From the NCBI GenBank assembly GCA_964342305.1, contig CAYFGK010000013.1, positions 12,317-76,316 of the forward strand: a stretch of DNA of 64,000 bases, in the 5' to 3' direction. Source of the DNA: DT-110 sp964342305 (lineage in GTDB: Bacteria; Bacteroidota; Bacteroidia; Chitinophagales; Saprospiraceae). The position numbers and the translations under genes were made by a program. The notes under the pieces are model-generated. The model worked only from the letters and a program-made list of their open reading frames with translations, searched no databases and had not been told where the DNA came from. This document shows, one piece after another, positions 18,226 to 26,955 of the stretch; the first letter of the stretch is position 1; each line of letters opens with the position of its first letter.

Positions 18226-18240
18226 TTGATTAATTTCCAA

Positions 18241-18286
18241 GGGGATCTGACAAAAAACGGAAACGTCTAGCTTTTGTCAGATTCCC
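18241..18286 (+). promoter_or_regulatory. Stable hairpin in the susC-susD spacer
   Basis: A 15-bp stem (18241-18255 with 18272-18286, one G-U pair) with a 16-nt loop and no T-run. Located 15 bp past the susC stop, it may stabilise the susC mRNA end or set different SusC and SusD levels rather than terminate. Confidence 0.6.
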
Positions 18287-18362
18287 AATAATTCTTGCAA
18301 TAGTTTAATTTATATCCGAACTTTCAATTATAATTGAACTTTTGCCTAAAAGAGGAATTTGT

Positions 18363-19883
18363 ATGAAACTTATCACTAAATGTTCACTCCTTCTGGGACT
18401 GGCACTCACTTTTAGTGCTTGTACTGACCTGGAAGAGACGCTGAACGAAGACCTTACTCGCCAGGATGCTGAGGCATTTCTGAATGCGAATACAGACGTG
18501 AGCGCCCTGCTGCAAGCAGCTTATGATGGCGTGCGCGGCTACCAGAGCCAGGAGTTTTACTGGGCTGCTCAGGAACACACCTCCGATGAGGTGATTGGGC
18601 CAACCCGCGGTCCCGACTGGGACGACAACGGTATCTGGCGTGTACTCCACGATCATACCTGGGCTGCTGACCACAGCTTCCTGGAGCAAACATTTAACCA
18701 ACTGCTTCAGGTAGTCTTTACCACTACCAACATCCTGACTTTTGAGACAACAGCATCGGAAGAAGCGCAAGCTCGCTTTTTACGGGCCTTTGTCATGTTG
18801 TCATTAGTCGATGGCTGGGGGCAGGTACCATTCCGCGATGCCGGCGGTAATTTGCTGGAAGCACCGACTGTTCTTTCCGGACAGGAAGCAGTGGATTTTG
18901 TAATTTCTGAGACTGAAGCCATAATTTCGGATCTGCCAGACGGTCCCGCCAGCGTCGCTAATAAAGATGCTGCCCGGGTGCTTTTGATGAAAGCATACCT
19001 CAACAAAGGAGCATTCGCTAACCGTGAAAGCCCAACCTTTGATGCCGGTGATATGAACCAGGTGATCGCCCGTGCCGACGAGATCATCAATTCCGGTCAG
19101 TACGCACTTGCCGAAAACTACTTCGATAATTTCGCCCCCAATAATGATCAGATCTCCACGGAGAATATTTTCACTGGTGAAAATATTGGTGGCTCCAATG
19201 CCGGTAACGTAGCATCTCGCTGGTTCTGTACGCTTCACTACAACCAGAATCCTTCCGGTTGGAACGGGTTCACGACCATCGCTGACTTTTACAATAAGTT
19301 TGAGGAAGATGATGCTCGTGCTTCTGCCGACTATCCTGGAATGACCGACGTAAGTGGTATTAATGCCGGGTTTTTGGTAGGCCAGCAGGTCGATGGCGAC
19401 GGTAATGCATTGGAAGACCGTCGCGGTAACCCACTGGCGTTCACCGAAGACGTTTCCATCATTGAAACCGGAAATGACCTGGAAATCACGGGTGTCCGCG
19501 TTGTTAAATACCCAATCGACTATGTGAATGGTCAGGTTGCCGATAACGATTATGTATTCTACCGCTATGCCGACGTTCTGCTGATGAAAGCCGAGGCGTT
19601 GCTGCGTACCGGTAACGCCGGTGAGGCATTGTCAATCGTCAATGAAATTCGTACCCAGCGTGGTGTTGAGCCATTCGCTGAGTTGACGCTGGACAACCTG
19701 ATCGATGAGCGCGGGCGTGAATTGTACTGGGAAGGACATCGCCGTACCGATTTAATCCGGTTTGGCCGCTTCCTGGATGCCTGGGATGAGAAGCCTGCTT
19801 CCGGACCCGAGCGTCTGTTGTTCGCCATTCCTCCAACCGCTCTGGCGGTCAACCCTAATCTGACGCAAAATCCTGGCTACTAA
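18363..19883 (+). CDS. SusD/RagB family nutrient-binding lipoprotein
   Basis: About 506 aa from the ATG at 18363, giving a lipoprotein signal peptide with cysteine in LTFSACTD. It has the SusD layout: N-terminal helical TPR-like scaffold with PTRGPDWDDNGIW early, and the C-terminal RagB/SusD block VFYRYADVLLMKAEALLRTG and RGRELYWEGHRRTDLIRFGRF. It sits on the outer face of the SusC barrel as the lid that captures ligand. Divergent glycan or peptide ligands cannot be told apart from sequence alone. Transcription probably ends at the terminator at 19937-19974. Confidence 0.93.
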   Translation: MKLITKCSLLLGLALTFSACTDLEETLNEDLTRQDAEAFLNANTDVSALLQAAYDGVRGYQSQEFYWAAQEHTSDEVIGPTRGPDWDDNGIWRVLHDHTWAADHSFLEQTFNQLLQVVFTTTNILTFETTASEEAQARFLRAFVMLSLVDGWGQVPFRDAGGNLLEAPTVLSGQEAVDFVISETEAIISDLPDGPASVANKDAARVLLMKAYLNKGAFANRESPTFDAGDMNQVIARADEIINSGQYALAENYFDNFAPNNDQISTENIFTGENIGGSNAGNVASRWFCTLHYNQNPSGWNGFTTIADFYNKFEEDDARASADYPGMTDVSGINAGFLVGQQVDGDGNALEDRRGNPLAFTEDVSIIETGNDLEITGVRVVKYPIDYVNGQVADNDYVFYRYADVLLMKAEALLRTGNAGEALSIVNEIRTQRGVEPFAELTLDNLIDERGRELYWEGHRRTDLIRFGRFLDAWDEKPASGPERLLFAIPPTALAVNPNLTQNPGY

Positions 19884-19936
19884 GCCGTTGTGTGAGAAAT
19901 AGTGGTTTCGCCGAATGGCGATGACGATCGCAAATG

Positions 19937-19974
19937 GAAAGGTCATTCGGTCTCCGGGTGACCTTTCTTTTTTT
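19937..19974 (+). terminator. Intrinsic terminator after susD
   Basis: Stem GAAAGGTCA / TGACCTTTC (19937-19945 with 19959-19967) followed by a run of seven T. It separates susC-susD from the FG-GAP genes downstream. Confidence 0.85.
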
Positions 19975-19976
19975 AA

Positions 19977-20121
19977 CGGGAGGTTGGGCCTGTATGATAT
20001 TATAAAATGCAAAGAACCTCCTCCCGACATAGGGGAGTAAGTATTGGGTATTTGGATGGAAGCAAATCTTAATACCTAACCCTGTACTAAATACAAGGTG
20101 AAGTTGCGACCCTTAGTCACT
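19977..20121 (-). repeat. Dispersed multi-hairpin element, copy A (reverse orientation)
   Basis: Begins CGGGAGGTTGGGCC, pairing with CCTCCTCCCG at 20017-20026, then a GTATTGGGTATT...AATACCTAACCC centre and a distal segment with AATACAAGGTG shared with copy C. The outer hairpin on the right is degraded. It fills most of the gap between the susD terminator and the first FG-GAP gene. Confidence 0.75.
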
Positions 20122-20222
20122 TATTAAACAGATCGGCCTTCTCTGCTCGCAGTAACGAAGTGAAGGCGAGAACCCCACATTTTTTTACCTTACGTGATCA
20201 ACGCTAACCAATCACGAAGCCT

Positions 20223-23200
20223 ATGAGACATTTGATCTGGGGCTTATTGGTGTTCCTTACCTGGTCTTGCCAAAAAGACAATACTGACACCACCCAAGTC
20301 TTTGAATTGCTGGATCCTCAACAAACGGGTATCCTTTTCAGCAACAATATTGAACACACCGAAGACTTCAACATCTTCAGCTACCGGAATTTCTATAATG
20401 GAGGTGGCGTATCCTTGGGCGATATCAATGATGATGGCCTTATCGACGTGTACATGACGGCCAACATGGGCCCCAACAAACTCTATCTGAATCGGGGTAA
20501 TCTAACCTTTGAAGACGTTACCGAACAGGCCGGCGTTGCCGGTAATCGCGGTTGGAGTACCGGGGTGGTTATGGTCGATATCAACCAGGACGACCTCCTC
20601 GATATCTACGTGTGCAATGCCGGATACGTGGAAGGGGATGACCAGGCCAATGAATTATTCCTCAACCAGGGTGACGGTACCTTCCGGGAGGCAGCGGCAG
20701 AGTTTGGTCTGGATGAACGGGGCTATTCCACCCATGCCGCCTTTTTCGATTACGATCTTGACGGTGACCTGGACGCCTACATCCTCAATAATAGTTTCAT
20801 ACCGGTCAATACCCTGAACTACAGCAATAAGAGAGATTTACGGGCCGAAGACTGGCCCGTAAAAGACTTCCTCAAAGGAGGAGGCGATAAACTGTTGCGT
20901 AATGACGATGGGCAATTTGTCGACGTAAGTCAGGAAGCCGGTATTTACGGAAGCCTGATCGGCTTCGGTCTGGGGATAACGGTCGGGGACATCAACGGCG
21001 ACATGTTGCCCGATATGTATGTCTCCAACGACTTTTTTGAGCGCGATTACCTCTACATCAATCAGGGTGATGGTACCTTCCGCGAAGACATAAAGAACTG
21101 GATGCAACACATCAGCCTGGCTTCCATGGGTGCCGACATGGCGGACTTAAACAACGATGGATATCCTGAGGTTTTCGTTACCGAAATGCTTCCCGAAACG
21201 GATAATCGCCGGAAATCGACCGTCACTTTCGAGAATTATAATACCTATTATCTGAAGGTACAACGGGATTTCGGTCACCAATACATGCAGAATACCCTCC
21301 AGCTGAATAATAAAAACCAATCCTTCAGCGAAATTGCCTATTTCAGCGGGGTTGCAGCCTCGGAATGGAGTTGGGGAGCTCTTCTCTTTGACGTGGATAA
21401 TGACGGTTACCGCGACCTGTACGTTTGCAACGGAGTCTATCAGGATGTGACCGATCAGGACTTCATGGACTTTTTTGCCAATGATGTCGCCCAGAAGTTA
21501 GCACTGACCGGTGAGAAGGAGGAGATGCAAAAGGTGATTGACCGTATGCCCTCCGAACCGCAAAAAAATAAACTATTCCGCAACCGGGGCGACATGACCT
21601 TCGAAGACATTGGCGATCAGTGGGGTGTCGACCAAAAATCTTTTTCTAACGGAGCGGCCTACGGTGACCTGGATAATGATGGTGACCTGGATATGGTTAT
21701 CAATAACCTGAACATGGAATCCTACGTGTACGAAAACCACGCCAATGATCTTTTTGATCACCACTACCTCACCGTCGATCTGCGTGGTTCCGGTGCTAAT
21801 ACCAGAGCGATTGGTGCCAAGGTTCAATTGTACCGCGGTGATGAGGTGCTCAACTTCCAGATGATCCCGTCCCGTGGATTTCAATCATCGATCGATTACC
21901 GGATGACCTTCGGACTGGGCAACTCTCCTGAATTAGACTCCATGGTGGTGGTTTGGCCCGACCGTACCCAAAGCGTTCGCACCAACGTACCCGTTGATAC
22001 CATACTAACTCTTCGCTATACTGATGCCCGGAGGATTGATTATCAACCCGAATGGATCTTACCGGAAGGGCAGCCCGACCAACGCCTTTTCCAGGCACAA
22101 CCCGTCGATCTGGCAGGCCATCAGGAAGATGAATATGTCGACTTTTTTCAGGAAGGGTTGACCATCCGCATGCTGTCGCGGGAAGGTCCCTGCGCCGCAA
22201 CCGGAGATGTAAACGGAGATGGAACAGAGGATCTCTTCCTGGGCGGTGCTGCCGGCCAGGAAGCTTCTTTGTACCTGCAGCAGGAGGGCCAAATGGTACT
22301 CCGGCCCGATGCCGGCTTTACGTTGTACGCCGATTTCGAAGATACCGCTGCTGAATTCGTGGATGTTGATAACGACGGCGACCTCGACCTTTTCGTAGGG
22401 TCGGGAGGTAACCACCGGCCCCTGCGCGATCGGTTGATGCAGGATCGCCTGTACCTGAATGACGGATCCGGCCAGTTTACCCTTTCTCCCAGCGCCATTC
22501 CGGTCAATGGCTTTAATACCGGTGAGGTTTTACCCCTTGATGTGAACGATGATGGGTTTAAGGACCTCATTGTGGCCAGCCGATCGGTACCTCAGCAATA
22601 CGGGGCAGCCCCGATATCCTACTTATTCCTCAACCAGGGTAATGGTTCCTTTAGTGATGCGACTGAAACCATGGCTCCCGATCTGTTGCGGGCCGGTATG
22701 CTGACTGATGTGCAGGCTGCTGATCTCAATAATGACGGGCAGATCGAGCTCATTTTGGTCGGGGAGTGGATGGCACCTAAGGTACTCACCTGGAATGGAC
22801 AAGCTTTTGAAACGTTCTCTGCCGGGTTGGAGGATTATTCCGGGTGGTGGAACACCCTGGAGGTGGCCGATTTAGATAACGATGGTGACCAGGATCTGAT
22901 CATCGGTAACCGGGGAGAGAATTTTTATTTCACCGGTTCCCCGGAAAACCCGGCCAAATTGTGGTTGGCCGACTTCGATAACAATAAAACTGTCGAGAAG
23001 ATTATCACCTATACGGTTGATGGCAAAGACAAGCCAGTGGTAACCAAACGGGAGTTGACCAGCCAATTGCCGGCCCTTAAAAAACAGAACCTCAAGCATG
23101 CTGACTATGCCGACCGGACCATCCAGGATCTGTTCGACCCCGGTGTTTTGGCGAAAGCCAGAGTACTGGAAGGAACGTATTTCAAATCGGCTGTGGCTCT

Positions 23201-23549
23201 GAATAACGGTAACGGGCAATTCACCCTGCAGGCCCTGCCATCCGAGGTCCAGTTCTCCTGCGTCTGCGATATTTACTGCACGGATCTGAATCAGGATAAC
23301 CAACCGGATCTGGTGCTGGCCGGAAACGACAGTGGTTTTATGCCCCAGTTTTCCAAGCTGGACGCCAGCTATGGACACGTCTTGCTCAATGAAGGGGGCG
23401 GTAACTTCCGTCGCCTGGATAATCGGGATTCCGGGTTCTTTGTAGAAGGGGAGGTGCGGGCCATGACCGATGTCCGCCTGGGCGATGAATCCTTCCTGGT
23501 AGTTGGTCGGAATAACGCAAGCCCCAAGCTGTTTAAGTTTTTACGATAA
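20223..23549 (+). CDS. FG-GAP/VCBS repeat lipoprotein with ASPIC/UnbV domain (CRTAC1-like), copy 1
   Basis: A 1108-aa lipoprotein (MRHLIWGLLVFLTWSC, lipid-anchored C16). Many FG-GAP/VCBS beta-propeller repeats carry DxNxDGxxD-type calcium loops (for example DINDDGLIDVY, DLDNDGDLDMV, DVNGDGTEDLF). About halfway (residues 520-610) is an ASPIC/UnbV domain with GANTRAIGAKVQLYRGD and MVVVWPDRTQSV. A second propeller region follows. These proteins resemble the extracellular region of human CRTAC1 and probably bind glycans or matrix. It begins the unit CRTAC - CRTAC - GH97, with 21- and 25-bp spacers, downstream of susC-susD. Confidence 0.9.
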   Translation: MRHLIWGLLVFLTWSCQKDNTDTTQVFELLDPQQTGILFSNNIEHTEDFNIFSYRNFYNGGGVSLGDINDDGLIDVYMTANMGPNKLYLNRGNLTFEDVTEQAGVAGNRGWSTGVVMVDINQDDLLDIYVCNAGYVEGDDQANELFLNQGDGTFREAAAEFGLDERGYSTHAAFFDYDLDGDLDAYILNNSFIPVNTLNYSNKRDLRAEDWPVKDFLKGGGDKLLRNDDGQFVDVSQEAGIYGSLIGFGLGITVGDINGDMLPDMYVSNDFFERDYLYINQGDGTFREDIKNWMQHISLASMGADMADLNNDGYPEVFVTEMLPETDNRRKSTVTFENYNTYYLKVQRDFGHQYMQNTLQLNNKNQSFSEIAYFSGVAASEWSWGALLFDVDNDGYRDLYVCNGVYQDVTDQDFMDFFANDVAQKLALTGEKEEMQKVIDRMPSEPQKNKLFRNRGDMTFEDIGDQWGVDQKSFSNGAAYGDLDNDGDLDMVINNLNMESYVYENHANDLFDHHYLTVDLRGSGANTRAIGAKVQLYRGDEVLNFQMIPSRGFQSSIDYRMTFGLGNSPELDSMVVVWPDRTQSVRTNVPVDTILTLRYTDARRIDYQPEWILPEGQPDQRLFQAQPVDLAGHQEDEYVDFFQEGLTIRMLSREGPCAATGDVNGDGTEDLFLGGAAGQEASLYLQQEGQMVLRPDAGFTLYADFEDTAAEFVDVDNDGDLDLFVGSGGNHRPLRDRLMQDRLYLNDGSGQFTLSPSAIPVNGFNTGEVLPLDVNDDGFKDLIVASRSVPQQYGAAPISYLFLNQGNGSFSDATETMAPDLLRAGMLTDVQAADLNNDGQIELILVGEWMAPKVLTWNGQAFETFSAGLEDYSGWWNTLEVADLDNDGDQDLIIGNRGENFYFTGSPENPAKLWLADFDNNKTVEKIITYTVDGKDKPVVTKRELTSQLPALKKQNLKHADYADRTIQDLFDPGVLAKARVLEGTYFKSAVALNNGNGQFTLQALPSEVQFSCVCDIYCTDLNQDNQPDLVLAGNDSGFMPQFSKLDASYGHVLLNEGGGNFRRLDNRDSGFFVEGEVRAMTDVRLGDESFLVVGRNNASPKLFKFLR

Positions 23550-23570
23550 ACGTATAAGATACCATCCGCT

Positions 23571-26500
23571 ATGACCACCAAGCGACTGTTTCTGGTTTTC
23601 CTGATGGCAGGGCTTTTCCTGCTCAACGCCTGCGAAAACGCACAAGAACCTCCGGAGGCTACCGGCCCACCTCCCTTTAAGATGATCAACGGGGCGGAAT
23701 TGGGGCTGGATTTTTCCAATGAACTGGAGCAAACCAGCGAATTCAACGTCTTTAACTATATGTACTTCTTTAATGGGGGAGGGGTCGCTGCCGGCGATTT
23801 TAATCAGGACGGACTACCCGACCTGTACTTCACCAGTAACATGGAGTCCAACCGCCTGTTTCTGAATAAGGGCGACCTGCAGTTCGAAGATGTAACGGAT
23901 CAAGCCGGCGTTCCCGGCAGCGGGGGGTGGAAAACCGGAGCCAGTGTAGTGGATATCAATCAGGACGGGATGCTGGATATCTACGTCAGTCAGATGGGGG
24001 ATTTTCAGACGGTAGAGGGACGCAACCAGCTGTTCGTTTGCCAGGAAGTCGTAGACGGTGTACCTCGATTTGAAGAAAGGGCAGCCGAATACGGCCTCGA
24101 CTTTGTCGCCTTCGGTACCCAGGCCTCCTTTTTCGATTACGATCTGGATGGGGACCTGGATTGTTTCTTGCTCAACCACTCCCTGCACGCCAATGGTACC
24201 TTCGGTAAGCGCAAGGCTTTTGACGATCGGCACCCGCAAGCCGGAGACCGGTTGTTGCGCAACGATAATGGTCGCTTCGTGGATGTAACCTCCGAAGCGG
24301 GTATCTACAGTACGGTCATTGGCTATGGCTTAGGGATAGCAACGGGTGATATCAACCTGGACGGGTGGCCCGATCTGTACATCGGGAACGATTTTCACGA
24401 AAACGATTACCTCTATTTGAACCAGCAGGATGGCACCTTCAAGGAGGTGCTCACCGAGCAAATGCGCCATACCAGCCGGTTCTCGATGGGGGTCGATATG
24501 GCAGATATTAATAATGATGGATTCAACGAGGTTCTCTCCCTGGATATGCTGCCCGAAGACCCCTACATTCTAAAAAGCTCGCTGGCGGAAGACTCGTACA
24601 GCATTTTCAATTTCAAGTTAGGGTACGGCTACAACCACCAATACTCGCGGAATAATCTGCAATTGAACCGCGGCGACAGTACATTCAGTGAGATCGGGAT
24701 CTACTCGGGCATCTTTGCTACTGACTGGTCGTGGGCTCCACTCTTTTTTGACTTCGACCACGATGGATTGAAGGACTTGTTCATATCCAATGGTATTCCC
24801 CGCCGGATGAATGACATCGACTACGTTAACTACCGGGCTAACAATGAGATCCGTTGGAAACAACAAACTAATAACCTGGAAGAGGAAGACCTGACCGTAG
24901 TGGAAAAGATGCCACGCATCAAATTGGCAAATAAGTTCTACCGGAATCTGGGGGATTTGCGCTTCGACGATGTCTCCCGGCGGGTTGAAGGCGCCGAGCC
25001 TACTTTTTCCAATGGAGCCGTGACGGTGGATCTGGATGGCGATGGCGACCTTGACGTGGTGGTCAATAACATCGAGGATGCTCCTACTGTATACCAAAAC
25101 CTGCTGATGGAGCAGAATCCCGAAACGGCACATGACTATTTGCGATTCGATCTGTCGGGACCGGAAGGCAACCGCCAGGCTATTGGTACACGGGCAATTT
25201 TGTACCGGGATAACCAGAAGCTTTACTTCGAGTATTTTCCGGTAAGGGGCTACCAATCCAGCGCCCTGGTCCCTTTCCATATACCGGTAGGCGACGCCTC
25301 TGCTATTGATAGCCTCCTGTTGATCTGGCCGGATAATACCGTGCAGGCTATTCAGGACCCGGCCATTAATGCAGTGCAACCGGTTACCTGGGTGGAGGGG
25401 CTGCCAACTTTCGACTGGTCTGCTTTTGCCGAAAGGCCGGAGCCTCCTTTTACCTTTCGGGAAAAAACAACGGATGTTGGCATCGACTATGTGCACGAAG
25501 AGAATGACTTTTTAGAGTTTGACCGGGAAGGACTAATTCCTTTTATGGTTTCGGCGGAAGGGCCCGGCGTGGCCATCGGGGATCTGAACCAGGACGGACG
25601 CGATGATATTTTCCTGGGATCTTCGAAGCGATATAAAAGCCGGATCTATTTACAACAATCGGATGGCAGTTACCGGGATGCTTCGCCGGCCACCATGCTG
25701 CAGGACAGTGTTTTTGAGGATGTTGACGCCGCAATGGCTGATCTGGACGGCGATGGACTTACCGATATCGTAGTAGCTTCGGGAGGCAATGAATACTGGG
25801 CTAGTCAGGATCCCCGCCGGCAACGCATTTATTGGAATCAGGGTAACGGATCATTTACGCTCGACACTGCTGCCTTCGGCAATACCTTTATGACGGGTGC
25901 GGCGGTGGAGGTAACCGATTTTAATGGCGATGATCTGCCCGATGTATTTCTGGGCGCGCGATCTGTTCCCTGGAATTACGGCAAAACACCGCAGTCATAT
26001 TTGTTCCTTAATAAAGGGGACGGGGTTTTTGAGGATGTCACCAGCCGCCTGGCTTCCGGGTTGGGTAGCGTGGGTATGATCCGCGATGCCAGCTGGGTAG
26101 ACCTGGACCAGGATGACGATCCGGATCTGTTGCTGGCGCTCGATTGGGGGCCCGTTACCGCTTTCATCAATAATAATGGCCGTCTGACGAAGAAAGTCCT
26201 CTGGAAAGAACACGGCTGGTGGAATGTCGTGCGCACGGCCGACCCGGATAAGGATGGCGACCTGGATATCCTGGTCGGTGGTATCGGAGCTAATGCCAAA
26301 CTGCAGCCTACCTCCGAAGAACCGGTGCGGTTGTACATCAATGACTTTGATGATAATGATCAGGTCGATCAGATCCTGACCTATTACCTCGAAGGAAAGG
26401 AGTACCCATTTGCTACTTATGCCGAACTGACCAAACAATTACCTCCCCTGAAAAAAGAATACTTGTTTGCCAAGGATCTGGCCGCCGCAGAGTTGACCGA

Positions 26501-26930
26501 TATCTTCGGTGCCACTAAATTGCGTCAGGCGGAGGTATTACACGTGGACGAAGCTCGTCACCTCTACCTGGAAAACCAGGGTGATGGCACCTATGTAAAG
26601 CACATCCTGCCGGAGGAGCTCCAGTTCTCAACCATCAATGATCTGTGGCCTATGGACCTTGACCAGGACGGTCAACCCGAATGGATCGCCGGTGGTAACT
26701 TCCACCGCAATAATATTGAGATGGGCCGCTATGATGCCAGCTACGGAAATGTGCTGGATTTTGATGAAGAAGGAAATATGGTCGTGCTTCCGCTGGGCGA
26801 CGTTCATCTGGAGGGGGTTGTACAAAACATTCGTTCTTTGCGGATCAACGGTGAAGAGTACGTATTGATCGTGCGTAATGACGGTCCGGTCAGGGTGTTT
26901 CAGGCGGGCGTTCCCCGGTTGAATTTGTAA
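23571..26930 (+). CDS. FG-GAP/VCBS repeat lipoprotein with ASPIC/UnbV domain (CRTAC1-like), copy 2
   Basis: A 1119-aa paralogue of the preceding protein with the same architecture: lipoprotein signal (LFLLNAC, C21), FG-GAP calcium-loop repeats, a central ASPIC/UnbV domain (GNRQAIGTRAILYRDNQ, LLIWPDNTVQAI) and a second propeller. Corresponding segments align end to end (for example AGVPGSGGWKTGASVVDINQDG with AGVAGNRGWSTGVVMVDINQDD), indicating an ancient tandem duplication. Both keep complete calcium loops, so both are probably functional, perhaps with different ligands. It is 21 bp after copy 1 and 25 bp before the GH97 gene. Confidence 0.9.
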   Translation: MTTKRLFLVFLMAGLFLLNACENAQEPPEATGPPPFKMINGAELGLDFSNELEQTSEFNVFNYMYFFNGGGVAAGDFNQDGLPDLYFTSNMESNRLFLNKGDLQFEDVTDQAGVPGSGGWKTGASVVDINQDGMLDIYVSQMGDFQTVEGRNQLFVCQEVVDGVPRFEERAAEYGLDFVAFGTQASFFDYDLDGDLDCFLLNHSLHANGTFGKRKAFDDRHPQAGDRLLRNDNGRFVDVTSEAGIYSTVIGYGLGIATGDINLDGWPDLYIGNDFHENDYLYLNQQDGTFKEVLTEQMRHTSRFSMGVDMADINNDGFNEVLSLDMLPEDPYILKSSLAEDSYSIFNFKLGYGYNHQYSRNNLQLNRGDSTFSEIGIYSGIFATDWSWAPLFFDFDHDGLKDLFISNGIPRRMNDIDYVNYRANNEIRWKQQTNNLEEEDLTVVEKMPRIKLANKFYRNLGDLRFDDVSRRVEGAEPTFSNGAVTVDLDGDGDLDVVVNNIEDAPTVYQNLLMEQNPETAHDYLRFDLSGPEGNRQAIGTRAILYRDNQKLYFEYFPVRGYQSSALVPFHIPVGDASAIDSLLLIWPDNTVQAIQDPAINAVQPVTWVEGLPTFDWSAFAERPEPPFTFREKTTDVGIDYVHEENDFLEFDREGLIPFMVSAEGPGVAIGDLNQDGRDDIFLGSSKRYKSRIYLQQSDGSYRDASPATMLQDSVFEDVDAAMADLDGDGLTDIVVASGGNEYWASQDPRRQRIYWNQGNGSFTLDTAAFGNTFMTGAAVEVTDFNGDDLPDVFLGARSVPWNYGKTPQSYLFLNKGDGVFEDVTSRLASGLGSVGMIRDASWVDLDQDDDPDLLLALDWGPVTAFINNNGRLTKKVLWKEHGWWNVVRTADPDKDGDLDILVGGIGANAKLQPTSEEPVRLYINDFDDNDQVDQILTYYLEGKEYPFATYAELTKQLPPLKKEYLFAKDLAAAELTDIFGATKLRQAEVLHVDEARHLYLENQGDGTYVKHILPEELQFSTINDLWPMDLDQDGQPEWIAGGNFHRNNIEMGRYDASYGNVLDFDEEGNMVVLPLGDVHLEGVVQNIRSLRINGEEYVLIVRNDGPVRVFQAGVPRLNL

Positions 26931-26955
26931 ACAGCTTCTAAACAGACTATTCATT

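Noticed and set aside
24618..25496. 292-aa minus-strand frame opposite the second CRTAC1-like gene
   Set aside because: The sense frame carries clear FG-GAP calcium loops and the ASPIC domain; the antisense frame has no recognisable content.
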